Of a DNA stretch of 12,611 bases, positions 1-7,487 are shown in pieces. This stretch comes from an uncultured Bacteroidales bacterium (GTDB taxonomy: Bacteria > Bacteroidota > Bacteroidia > Bacteroidales > Muribaculaceae). The notes beneath the pieces were generated by a model that was not told the origin of the DNA, did not search any database, and saw only the letters and a program-made list of their open reading frames with translations. Position 1 is the first letter of the stretch; each line of letters opens with the position of its first letter. The translations under genes were made by a program, and so were the position numbers. Location: NCBI GenBank assembly GCA_900552315.1, contig URZM01000053.1, positions 1-12,611 of the forward strand, given 5' to 3'.

Positions 1-30
1 GGTTAGAACAACTCGCTGATTCCTGATTAA

Positions 31-47
31 ACATGCCGAAGGCATGT
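31..47 (-). terminator. Possible terminator hairpin after efflux operon
   Basis: A perfect 7-bp inverted repeat (ACATGCC / GGCATGT) encloses a 3-nt loop. Read on the minus strand it starts 41 nt after the stop codon of the RND pump and is followed by TTTAATC, only a short U-rich tail, so it is a weak intrinsic terminator candidate. The plus-strand right arm continues into CCCTACA, which has no partner on the left. The hairpin could therefore instead be the remnant of a longer palindromic intergenic repeat. The rest of positions 1-88 shows no gene that I can support. Confidence 0.45.
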
Positions 48-88
48 CCCTACAACTATGGCTCTATCCAACGATTTGCAACACTCTC

Positions 89-3000
89 TCAGACATTCTC
101 TTCTTCAGCGGGCTGCGCAGTAGTGGCCGGGGATGACTTGCCCTTGCCTCCGAACAGACCGTTCAGGTATTTCTCCTGGATGGTCTGCATCAGTTCCCAG
201 AAGTTAGGCACGAACAGGGTTCCCACCAGCGCGTTCATCGCCATGCCGAACACCACGGCGGTGCCTATCTCCACGCGGCTGGCCGCTCCGGCCCCGGTGG
301 CGAACATCATGGGCATCACGCCGAAGATGAAGGCGAGCGCCGTCATCATGATGGGGCGGAAGCGCACATAGCCCCCTTGGAGCGCCGCCTGGCGTATGGG
401 CATCCCCGCCTTGCGGTAATCCCTGGCATACTCCACTATCAGGATGGCGTTCTTGGCGCTCATGCCCAACAGCAGGATTATGCCTATCTGCGTGTATATG
501 CTCACGCTCTGCCCCATGAACAGGCACCCAAGCACCGTGCCCAGGATGGCGACAGGCATGGAAAGCACCACGGCTATGGGGTCGGTCCAGCTCTCGTACT
601 GCGCGGCAAGCACCATGATGGTCATGACTATGGCGAAGACGAACACGAAGCTGATGGTGGTGCCGCTCTGCGTCTCCTGGTAAGCCTCTCCGGTCCAGGC
701 GTACGAGTAGTTGGCCCCCAGCGTCTCCTTCACCAGCTGCTCCATGGCCGCTATCCCTTCCGAGGAGCTGACCCCGTGGGCCGCAGTGGCCGTAACGGAG
801 GCTGTGGAGTACATGTTGTAGCGGTCCACCGAAGGCTCGCCCATCGAAGGCTCCACGCTCGCGAAGGCGCTGAAGGGGGTCATCTGGCCGTCGGCGTTGC
901 GCACCGACAGCTTCAGTATGTCCTCGGGTGTGGAGCGGCTGGACCCGTCGCCTCCCACCGTCACCTGGAACGTGCGCCCGAACTCGTTGAAGTCGTTGGC
1001 GTACGAACCGCCCACATACGTGGACAGGGTGGCATATATCTCGCTCAGGTCAAGCCCCAGCAGACTCACCTTGTCGCGGTCCACCTTCACCGAGTACTGC
1101 GGCACGGTGCCTTGGTACAGGGATGTGAGCTGCGCTATGCGCGGGTCCTTCTCGGCGGCGGCCTTGAGCGCGTCTATGGCCTTCTTCATCTCCACCGCGC
1201 CCAGGTCGCTGATGTCGAGCAGCTGCATCTGCAGGCCCGAACTCATGCCAAGACCGGGGATGGAGGGCGGGTTGACACAGAAGGTCATGGCCTCCTGGTG
1301 ACGCGCCGCTATGGCCTGCACGCGCTCCATGACGCTCTGCACGTCCTGCCCTTTGCCTTTGCGTTCCTTCCAGGGCTTCAGCACCACGAACAAGGTGCCT
1401 CCGTTGGAGGCCGCTCCTCCGCCAAGGAACGAGTCCCCGTTCACGCTCATCACGTCCTTGACCTCCGGCACCTCGGCCATGATTTCCTTCACCAGAGTGT
1501 CCGTGTACCTTTCGGTGCGGTCCAGCGACGCTCCGGTGGGGAGCTGCACCGCCATCATGAAATAGCCGTTGTCCTCTTCGGGCAGGTAGCCGCTCGGCAG
1601 CTTGAAGAAACCCCAGATGGCGGCTCCGGCTATGACCAGGAACACGAGCAGCGACACCTTGGGGCGCCCCAGCATCTTGCCTATGACGGCGCGGTATGCG
1701 CCCTCCACCTTGCCCCACCCGGCGTTGAACCAGCGGTACAGGAAGAACCGGGTCTGCGTGCGCGGCTTCAGGAACAGGGCGCACAGGGCCGGGGTGAGTG
1801 TCAGCGCGTTGAACCCCGAGAAGGCCGTGGACACCGCTATGGTAAGCGCGAACTGCTTGTACAGCTTGCCTGTGATGCCGCTCACGAAGGCCGTGGGGAT
1901 GAACACAGACAGGAGCACGAGCACCTCGCCCACCACAGGCCCGGTCAGCTCCTTCATGGCCTTGACGGCAGCCTGCTTGCGGGTGAGTTTCCCCTCGTCC
2001 AGCAGGCGCGAGCAATCCTCCACCACCACTATGGCGTCATCCACCACTATGGCTATGGCCAGCACCATGCCGAAGAGCGAGAGGGTGTTGAGCGAGAAGC
2101 CCATCACCTTCATCACGGCGAAGGTGGCTATAAGGCTCACGGGGATGGTGAGCATGGGTATGACCACCGCCCTCCAGTTCTGGAGGAAGATGAGGATCAC
2201 GAGCATCACTATCAGGGTCGTCTCCACGAAGGTGACCACCACCTCGTCGATGGACGCCTTCACGAAGTCGGTGGTGTTGAGTATCACGCGGTAGTGTATC
2301 CCCTCCGGGAAATACTGCGAGAGCCGGTCCAGCTCGGCCAGAGAGCCCTCCACCACATCCATGGCGTTGGCTCCCGGGAGCTGCTGCACTCCTATCAGGG
2401 CCGCCGTCTGGCCGTTCACCTTAGCCGTCTGCGTGTAGCTGTCGCTGCCCAGCTCCACGGTGCCGAGGTCGCTCAGGTGCAGCACGCCCGTGCCGTCGCT
2501 GCGTATCACTATGTCGCCGAACTCCTCCGGGGTGGTGAGGCGTCCCTGGCTCGTGAGGGTGAACTGGAACTGGCTGTCACCGGCCTGCGGAGGAGCGCCC
2601 AGTGTGCCTGAGCCCACCTCCAGGTTCTGCCCTCTCACGGCCTGAAGCACCTGAGCCGGGGTCACGCCGCGCGCCCGCATCTTCACAGGGTCGAGCCATA
2701 CCCTCATGCTGTACTCGCCTCCGCCGAAAGCCTGCGCGCCACCCACGCCCTCCACCCTCGAGAGCGGGTCTATGATGTTGAGCTGCGCGTAGTTGGTCAG
2801 GTACAGCGCGTCATACAGGTCCGGACGGTCAGTCTCCAGGGCACAGAAGAGCACCTGGTTGCTGCTCTCCTTCGAGACGCTCAGGCCTTGCTGCTGCACC
2901 GAGGAGGGGAGGGTGGCCGTGACCATGGATATGCGGTTCTGCACGTCCACAGCCGCCTGGTCCACGTCAGTGCCGTTCTCGAAGGTTATGGTCAGCATGT

Positions 3001-3265
3001 AGGAGCCGTCGGACCCTGAGCTGGAACTCATGTACAGCATCCCCTCGGTGCCGTTCACCTGCTGCTCTATGGGCACTCCCACGGTCTTGGCCACCGTCTC
3101 GGCGTCGGCTCCGGGATAGGAGGCGCGTACCATGACGGTGGGCGGGGTTATGTCAGGATACTGGGCCACCGGCAGCGTGTCCAGACACAGCAGCCCGGCC
3201 AGGACCATCACCAAGGCCAGCACCGTGGCGAAGATGGGTCGCATTATGAAGAATTTCGAGAACAT
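89..3265 (-). CDS. RND multidrug efflux pump, inner-membrane subunit (HAE-1/AcrB family)
   Basis: This 1058-residue protein has the usual length and layout of AcrB/MexB pumps, which use the proton gradient to drive drugs, bile salts and other amphiphiles out through a tripartite envelope channel. The N-terminus has the family pattern FFIMRPIFA, a first membrane helix (about 10-30) and the LPVAQYPDITPP segment (31-42). Two large periplasmic loops lie at about 31-340 and 560-870, between transmembrane bundles. The proton-relay residues are present: Asp409 and Asp410 in VVDDAIV match AcrB D407/D408, Lys938 in SAKNAIL matches K940, and Arg970 in RFRPIMM matches R971. The C-terminus is a short Lys/Ser/Pro/Glu-rich cytoplasmic tail. 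It starts 25 bp after the membrane-fusion gene and is the last gene of the operon. The HAE-1 class is clear; the exact substrates cannot be read from sequence. Confidence 0.96.
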   Translation of the reverse strand: MFSKFFIMRPIFATVLALVMVLAGLLCLDTLPVAQYPDITPPTVMVRASYPGADAETVAKTVGVPIEQQVNGTEGMLYMSSSSGSDGSYMLTITFENGTDVDQAAVDVQNRISMVTATLPSSVQQQGLSVSKESSNQVLFCALETDRPDLYDALYLTNYAQLNIIDPLSRVEGVGGAQAFGGGEYSMRVWLDPVKMRARGVTPAQVLQAVRGQNLEVGSGTLGAPPQAGDSQFQFTLTSQGRLTTPEEFGDIVIRSDGTGVLHLSDLGTVELGSDSYTQTAKVNGQTAALIGVQQLPGANAMDVVEGSLAELDRLSQYFPEGIHYRVILNTTDFVKASIDEVVVTFVETTLIVMLVILIFLQNWRAVVIPMLTIPVSLIATFAVMKVMGFSLNTLSLFGMVLAIAIVVDDAIVVVEDCSRLLDEGKLTRKQAAVKAMKELTGPVVGEVLVLLSVFIPTAFVSGITGKLYKQFALTIAVSTAFSGFNALTLTPALCALFLKPRTQTRFFLYRWFNAGWGKVEGAYRAVIGKMLGRPKVSLLVFLVIAGAAIWGFFKLPSGYLPEEDNGYFMMAVQLPTGASLDRTERYTDTLVKEIMAEVPEVKDVMSVNGDSFLGGGAASNGGTLFVVLKPWKERKGKGQDVQSVMERVQAIAARHQEAMTFCVNPPSIPGLGMSSGLQMQLLDISDLGAVEMKKAIDALKAAAEKDPRIAQLTSLYQGTVPQYSVKVDRDKVSLLGLDLSEIYATLSTYVGGSYANDFNEFGRTFQVTVGGDGSSRSTPEDILKLSVRNADGQMTPFSAFASVEPSMGEPSVDRYNMYSTASVTATAAHGVSSSEGIAAMEQLVKETLGANYSYAWTGEAYQETQSGTTISFVFVFAIVMTIMVLAAQYESWTDPIAVVLSMPVAILGTVLGCLFMGQSVSIYTQIGIILLLGMSAKNAILIVEYARDYRKAGMPIRQAALQGGYVRFRPIMMTALAFIFGVMPMMFATGAGAASRVEIGTAVVFGMAMNALVGTLFVPNFWELMQTIQEKYLNGLFGGKGKSSPATTAQPAEEENV

Positions 3266-3290
3266 CGCGGTATGGTTTTAGAGAGTATTG

Positions 3291-4415
3291 CTATTTGACG
3301 AGATGCGGCTTCACTTTCATGCCGGGTCGCACGGTCAGCAGCGCGTCGGTGACGTAGCGCTCGCCCGGCTCAAGCCCCTTCTCAATTATGCAGAGGGTGT
3401 CCTGATAGGTCTGTCCTACCGTCACGGGGCGGTACACCACGCGGTCCTCCTTGTCCAGCACGTACAGGAACTTGCCCCTCTGGTCGGTGGAGACGGAGGC
3501 GTCCTTCACCAGCACGGCGTGCGGCTCCGTGCCGTAAGGGAGGTCCACGCTTACGAACATGCCGTCCTTCAGCTCGTCATACGGATTGTCCAGCACCCCT
3601 TTCATGAGCAGCGTCCCGGTGTTGCGCTCCACGTTGGGAGCCGTATAGTACAGGTCCGCCGCATAGGAATGGGGAAGCCTCTCCTGGAAGTCAAGCGGCA
3701 CGTCACGGTACATGGGGGCACCCGTGCCCCCGCTGCCCCCTACCATGCTCTCGTATTGCGAGTCTTCGATAGAGAAGGACACCGTCACCTGCCGGTTGTC
3801 GTAGATGGTGGCCAAGGTCACTGGGCTTACGCCCCCGCCCACATAGTTGCCCGGATCCAGTGTGGCCTTGGTTATATAGCCGGAGGCCGGGGCTCGCACC
3901 GTGCAGTACCCCAGGTTCACCTGCGCGTCTTTCAGCTCGGCCTGGGCGGTGCTTATGGCCGCCTCGCTCTGTGCCAGGGCGTTGCGCGCCTGCACCACGT
4001 CCATCTTGCTCACCGCGTCAGAGGCGTATGCCTTCTCCATGGCCGCAAGCCGCTGGGCGCAGTACTCCCGCTGGCTGTGTGCCTCGCGCAGCGCTGCCTG
4101 CGCGCGCTGCACGGCGGCGACGTATGTCGTGTTCTCTATGGTGAACAGCACCTGCCCCTTGTTCACGAACTGCCCGCTGCGGTAGTTTATGCTTTGGAGC
4201 GTCCCGCTCACGCGTCCCACGACATCTACCTGCGTCTCCGCCACTATGAAGCCGGGATATGTCTTGTGCAGGGTCACGGAGTCAACCAGCGGCAGGGCCA
4301 CGGCCACCTCCGGCGTCTGTTCCTGGCCGTTCCCCTTATTCTCCTCCTTGCGTGAGCACGCGGCGCCGACCAATGCTGCAGCCGCTATTCCTAAGATAAG
4401 TGTATGTGTTTTCAT
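3291..4415 (-). CDS. RND efflux membrane-fusion protein (AcrA/MexA-like), probable lipoprotein
   Basis: This 374-residue periplasmic adaptor links the inner-membrane pump to the outer-membrane channel. The ATG at 4415 is chosen over an in-frame TTG two codons upstream because it directly opens a signal peptide, MKTHTLILGIAAAALVGAAC. Cys20 is a likely lipidation site, although the -3 position is Gly, so the lipobox is imperfect. Next come a Gln/Glu-rich linker, the first lipoyl half (about 60-95, VVGRVSGTLQSINYRSGQFV), an alpha-helical hairpin (about 98-165, rich in Ala, Gln and Glu), the second lipoyl half (about 167-200, TVRAPASGYITKATLDPGNYV), a beta-barrel domain (about 207-295) and a membrane-proximal domain (about 296-370). 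It lies 29 bp after the outer-membrane gene and 25 bp before the pump gene, consistent with one transcript. Family assignment is firm; lipidation is inferred. Confidence 0.94.
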   Translation of the reverse strand: MKTHTLILGIAAAALVGAACSRKEENKGNGQEQTPEVAVALPLVDSVTLHKTYPGFIVAETQVDVVGRVSGTLQSINYRSGQFVNKGQVLFTIENTTYVAAVQRAQAALREAHSQREYCAQRLAAMEKAYASDAVSKMDVVQARNALAQSEAAISTAQAELKDAQVNLGYCTVRAPASGYITKATLDPGNYVGGGVSPVTLATIYDNRQVTVSFSIEDSQYESMVGGSGGTGAPMYRDVPLDFQERLPHSYAADLYYTAPNVERNTGTLLMKGVLDNPYDELKDGMFVSVDLPYGTEPHAVLVKDASVSTDQRGKFLYVLDKEDRVVYRPVTVGQTYQDTLCIIEKGLEPGERYVTDALLTVRPGMKVKPHLVK

Positions 4416-4444
4416 AGTCAAGGGTTTATATGTTTATAAAAGCC

Positions 4445-5899
4445 TCACCATCCCCCTCCTAAGGTCTGGTACAGCGACACGAGCGCCGTCAGGGCGTTGC
4501 CCTGTGCCGTTATCGCGTCATTCTGGTAGGCCAGCAGGTTCATCTGCGCGTCCACCACGTTGGAGAAGGGGGTCAGCGTGCTGCGGTACAGGTCCACCGA
4601 GAGGTCGTAGGCTTTCACGCTCTCTTTCACGAGTCTGTCCAGAAGCGAGATCTGGCGCAGGTAACCGTCGTAGTCGGCGGCGTAGGAATCCACCTCCTGC
4701 ACGGCTGTAAGCAGTGTCTGGTTATAGGAGTCCACTCCCAGTTCCATCTGCTCACGCGCTATGGCCGTGCGGTATTTGCGCGCCATGCCGTCGAAAATGG
4801 TCCAGGAGAGGGTCGGGGCCACCGAATAGGTGAATCCCTTGGATGTGAACAGGTCTCCCGGCTTGTGAGCCTGTGCCCCCACGCTCCCTTGCAGGGTCAG
4901 GGTGGGCAGGTAGTCCTTCTTCGCTATGCCGAGCTGAGCGGCGTACAGCGCCAGTTGCGCCTCGGCCTGCGCTATGTCCGGCCTGCGTCGCAGCAGGTCA
5001 AGCGGAGTGCCCGTGCAGGGCGTGAAATACGCGTCCGGAAGCGGCCTGGGCTCCTCGAGCAGCGGAGCCACCGACTCCGGGTACTCACCCGTAAGCACCG
5101 CTATGGAGCCTATCGCACCTTTTATCGCGGCTTCCAGCGGCGGGATTCCGGCCTGTGTGGAGTACAGCACTTGGCGCGCCTGAGCCACATCAAGCGCCGA
5201 TGCCAGTCCCGCCTCCTGGCGTGCCAGCGTCATGGACACTATCTTCTCCTGAGAGCGTGTATGGGCTATGGCCAGGTCGTGCTGCGCCTGCAGCACGCGC
5301 AGGTGGATATAAGCCTTCGCCAGCTCCGAACACAGCGACACCATGGCCGCGTCGTAATCAGCCTTCGAGAGGTTCACCCAGGCCTTGGTCGCCTTCAGCT
5401 GCTCGCCTATGCGCCCGAACAGGTCTATCTCCCACTGGGCAGACAGCCCCAGGTTCATGTAGCTCAATGTGTTGCCTTTGGATGCCGGACTTGTTATGGC
5501 ACCTGCGCTGCGCTCCACCGTGTACCCTGCGCTCGCGCCCACCGTGGGGTAGTATCCCGCCTTGGTCTGGTCTATGGTCTGGCGTGCTATCTCCATGCGC
5601 CGCAGCGCCGTGCGTATGTTGAAATTGGCATTCTCCGCCATCTCTATCAGCTTGTCGAGCACCGGGTCCTCGAACTGCCGCCACCAACGGTCGTCCGAGG
5701 GCAGCGTCTGCGAATAGGCTCTCGAGAACCCCCAGGACTGCGGTGGCTCCAGCAGTCCTTCCCTGCCGTTCCGTACCCCTGCGGATGCCTGCGCGGCCCA
5801 AGGCGCCACACGCGCCCCGGCAGGCAGCGAATCAGTTGTCTGCGCGAGGGTTACAGCGCTGACAACCAAGCATAAACTGAGTATGAGTGTGTGTTTCAT
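4445..5899 (-). CDS. RND efflux outer-membrane channel (TolC/OprM/NodT family)
   Basis: This 484-residue outer-membrane factor should form the trimeric exit duct of the pump. The ATG at 5899 is preferred because it begins a signal peptide (MKHTLILSLCLVVSAVTLAQ, with a plausible signal peptidase I cut after Ala19). The frame stays open upstream to 6010, but that stretch runs back to the asnS terminator and encodes a charged non-secretory leader. Two OEP repeats are visible: about 75-270, containing DRWWRQFEDPVLDKL, QAGYYPTV-like KAGYYPTV and QWEIDLFGRIG; and about 300-484, containing LLRRRPDIAQAEAQL, the usual family signature, and SWTIFDG. Unlike OprM and many NodT proteins it has no lipobox cysteine at the signal end; Cys10 is preceded by Leu and sits within the hydrophobic core. 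It is the first gene of the operon, whereas in many Bacteroidota pumps the channel gene comes last. Confidence 0.93.
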   Translation of the reverse strand: MKHTLILSLCLVVSAVTLAQTTDSLPAGARVAPWAAQASAGVRNGREGLLEPPQSWGFSRAYSQTLPSDDRWWRQFEDPVLDKLIEMAENANFNIRTALRRMEIARQTIDQTKAGYYPTVGASAGYTVERSAGAITSPASKGNTLSYMNLGLSAQWEIDLFGRIGEQLKATKAWVNLSKADYDAAMVSLCSELAKAYIHLRVLQAQHDLAIAHTRSQEKIVSMTLARQEAGLASALDVAQARQVLYSTQAGIPPLEAAIKGAIGSIAVLTGEYPESVAPLLEEPRPLPDAYFTPCTGTPLDLLRRRPDIAQAEAQLALYAAQLGIAKKDYLPTLTLQGSVGAQAHKPGDLFTSKGFTYSVAPTLSWTIFDGMARKYRTAIAREQMELGVDSYNQTLLTAVQEVDSYAADYDGYLRQISLLDRLVKESVKAYDLSVDLYRSTLTPFSNVVDAQMNLLAYQNDAITAQGNALTALVSLYQTLGGGW

Positions 5900-5950
5900 A
5901 GCGATATAGTTTACAGAAAAACAACGTCCCCGCTTCCCAAAAAGTTTGCG

Positions 5951-5969
5951 GTCTCCGCCCTCGGAGGAC
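5951..5969 (-). other. Small hairpin in efflux operon leader
   Basis: GTCTCCG pairs with CGGA(G)GAC around a CCCT loop: 7 bp with a single bulged G. On the minus strand it lies about 50 nt upstream of the outer-membrane channel start and is followed by CGCAAACTTTTT. It could be a second, weaker terminator behind the asnS hairpin or a leader structure of the efflux transcript. I could not recognise a TAnnTTTG promoter in 5900-6009, so the start of this transcript is unknown. Confidence 0.3.
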
Positions 5970-5975
5970 GGGTCA

Positions 5976-5993
5976 GACTTGTCCGACTTGTCC
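5976..5993. repeat. Two-copy tandem 9-bp repeat GACTTGTCC
   Basis: Two exact back-to-back copies of GACTTGTCC (GGACAAGTC on the minus strand) lie between the asnS terminator and the start of the efflux operon. A third degraded copy may be seen in the flanking TCCGCTCCGTCC. The unit length of nine and exact repetition suggest slippage or a short iterated site. Function is unknown. Confidence 0.7.
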
Positions 5994-6009
5994 GCTCCGT
6001 CCAAAGACA

Positions 6010-6041
6010 AGGCCGCCGCCCCGGAGGTGGGGCGGCGGCCT
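6010..6041 (-). terminator. Strong intrinsic terminator after asnS
   Basis: A perfect GC-rich inverted repeat has 13 bp including the outer A-T pair: GGCCGCCGCCCC and GGGGCGGCGGCC around a 6-nt loop. On the minus strand it lies about 30 nt past the asnS stop codon and is followed by TTGTCTTT, an interrupted U tract. The stem is very stable and should separate the rluB-asnS transcript from the efflux operon. The imperfect U tract is the only weak point. Confidence 0.85.
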
Positions 6042-6070
6042 GTGATATGGATTGTCAGCTGCTCTGATTG

Positions 6071-7474
6071 TCAGAACTCGCAGTTGCCCGGATAGCGCGG
6101 GAAAGGAATCACGTCGCGGATGTTCTGCATGCCTGTCACGAAGAGCACCAGGCGCTCGAAGCCCAAGCCGAAGCCGGAGTGGGGCACGGTGCCGAAACGG
6201 CGGGTGTCCAGGTACCACCACATGTCCTTCATCGGGATGTTCAGCTCCTCGATGCGTGCCATCAGCTTGTCATAGTCCTCCTCGCGCTGGCTGCCGCCGA
6301 TGATTTCGCCTATCTTCGGGAAGAGCACGTCCATGGCGCGCACCGTCTTGCCATCCTCGTTGAGCTTCATGTAGAAAGCCTTGATCTCCTTCGGATAGTC
6401 CGTAAGGATCACCGGCTTCTTGAAATGCTTCTCCACCAGGTAGCGTTCATGCTCGCTGGCCAGGTCCACGCCCCAGTAGACGGGGAACTCGAACTTCTCG
6501 CCGCTCTGCTCCAGGATGCGTATGCCCTCCGTGTAGGGAAGGCGCACGAAATCGTTCTCTATGACGAATTTCAGACGCTCTATAAGCTCCTTGTCGAACA
6601 TGTCGTTGAGGAACTGTATGTCGTCCGGGCAATGCTCCAGGGCGTAGCTGATGCAGTACTTGATGAACTCCTCCGCCAGGTCCATGTTGTCGGCTATCTC
6701 GTAGAAAGCCATCTCCGGCTCTATCATCCAGAACTCGGAGAGATGGCGCGGGGTGTTGGAGTTCTCGGCGCGGAACGTGGGGCCGAAGGTATAGATGCAC
6801 CCCAAGGCGGTGGCTCCCAGCTCGCCCTCAAGCTGGCCCGACACGGTCAGCGACGCCTGCTTGCCATAGAAATCCTGGGAGTAGTCCACGTTGCCCTCAT
6901 CGTCCCTTGGACAGTCGGAGAGCGGCAGGGTCGTCACCTGGAACATGGCGCCCGCTCCCTCGCAGTCCGAGGCCGTGATGAGAGGTGTGTGGAAATAATA
7001 GAAACCCTTGTCGTTGAAGAAATTATGGATGGCGAAGGCCAAGGCGTGGCGTATGCGAAGCACCGCGCCGAAGGTGTTGGTGCGCGGGCGCAGGTGCGCC
7101 TTCTCGCGCAGGAACTCCAGGGTGTGGCCCTTCTTCTGCAACGGGTACTCGGCGGGATCCGCCGTGCCGTAGATCTCAAGCTCGCCGGCCTGTATCTCCA
7201 CGCTCTGTCCCTTGCCCTGCGAGGCAACGAGCTCTCCCTGCACGTGTATGGACGCGCCGGTGGTGATGGGCTTCAGCTCCTCTTCGCCGAAACGGCTCAG
7301 GTCGAAGACTATCTGTATGTTCTTTATCGTGGAGCCGTCGTTGAGGGCCACGAACTGCACGTTCTTGTTCCCTCGCCGGGTACGCACCCAGCCTTTGACA
7401 TCCACTGTGCTGCCCACAAGGGTCTGACCCTCTGTGAGCAGCTGCTTGACGGTGATACGTTTTATGTCTTTCAT
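6071..7474 (-). CDS. asnS: Asparaginyl-tRNA synthetase
   Basis: This 467-residue class IIb aminoacyl-tRNA synthetase charges tRNA-Asn with asparagine using ATP. An N-terminal OB-fold anticodon-binding domain (about 20-105) contains VDVKGWVRTRRGNKNVQFVALNDGS. The catalytic domain has motif 2 (FRAEN at 234-238 with EFWMIEPE at 247-254) and motif 3 (GFGLGFERL at 434-442, with Arg441), followed by the typical AsnRS ending IRDVIPFPRYPGNCEF. The Asn-specific ending and length distinguish it from AspRS and LysRS. The ATG at 7474 is preceded by GGAGA at a suitable distance, one of the few Shine-Dalgarno-like sites in the window. It lies 13 bp downstream of the pseudouridine synthase gene, so the two are probably co-transcribed, and it is followed by a strong terminator. 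Presence of AsnRS implies direct charging rather than sole reliance on Asp-tRNA-Asn amidation. Confidence 0.98.
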   Translation of the reverse strand: MKDIKRITVKQLLTEGQTLVGSTVDVKGWVRTRRGNKNVQFVALNDGSTIKNIQIVFDLSRFGEEELKPITTGASIHVQGELVASQGKGQSVEIQAGELEIYGTADPAEYPLQKKGHTLEFLREKAHLRPRTNTFGAVLRIRHALAFAIHNFFNDKGFYYFHTPLITASDCEGAGAMFQVTTLPLSDCPRDDEGNVDYSQDFYGKQASLTVSGQLEGELGATALGCIYTFGPTFRAENSNTPRHLSEFWMIEPEMAFYEIADNMDLAEEFIKYCISYALEHCPDDIQFLNDMFDKELIERLKFVIENDFVRLPYTEGIRILEQSGEKFEFPVYWGVDLASEHERYLVEKHFKKPVILTDYPKEIKAFYMKLNEDGKTVRAMDVLFPKIGEIIGGSQREEDYDKLMARIEELNIPMKDMWWYLDTRRFGTVPHSGFGLGFERLVLFVTGMQNIRDVIPFPRYPGNCEF

Positions 7475-7487
7475 CTTCTTGTCTCCA

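Noticed and set aside
377..2611. A 744-codon open frame on the plus strand, antisense to the RND pump
   Set aside because: Its product is rich in His, Arg and Gly with no recognisable domain. In GC-rich genes the opposite strand stays open because the sense codons TTA, CTA and TCA are rare. The minus-strand frame is an unmistakable AcrB homologue.
4416..4421. TTG start two codons upstream for the membrane-fusion gene
   Set aside because: The ATG at 4415 gives the same signal peptide with a standard start codon, and no Shine-Dalgarno favours the TTG.
5900..6010. In-frame upstream extension of the outer-membrane channel gene to 6010
   Set aside because: It would add 37 charged residues before an evident signal peptide and would begin at the edge of the asnS terminator hairpin. 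The ATG at 5899 is far more plausible.
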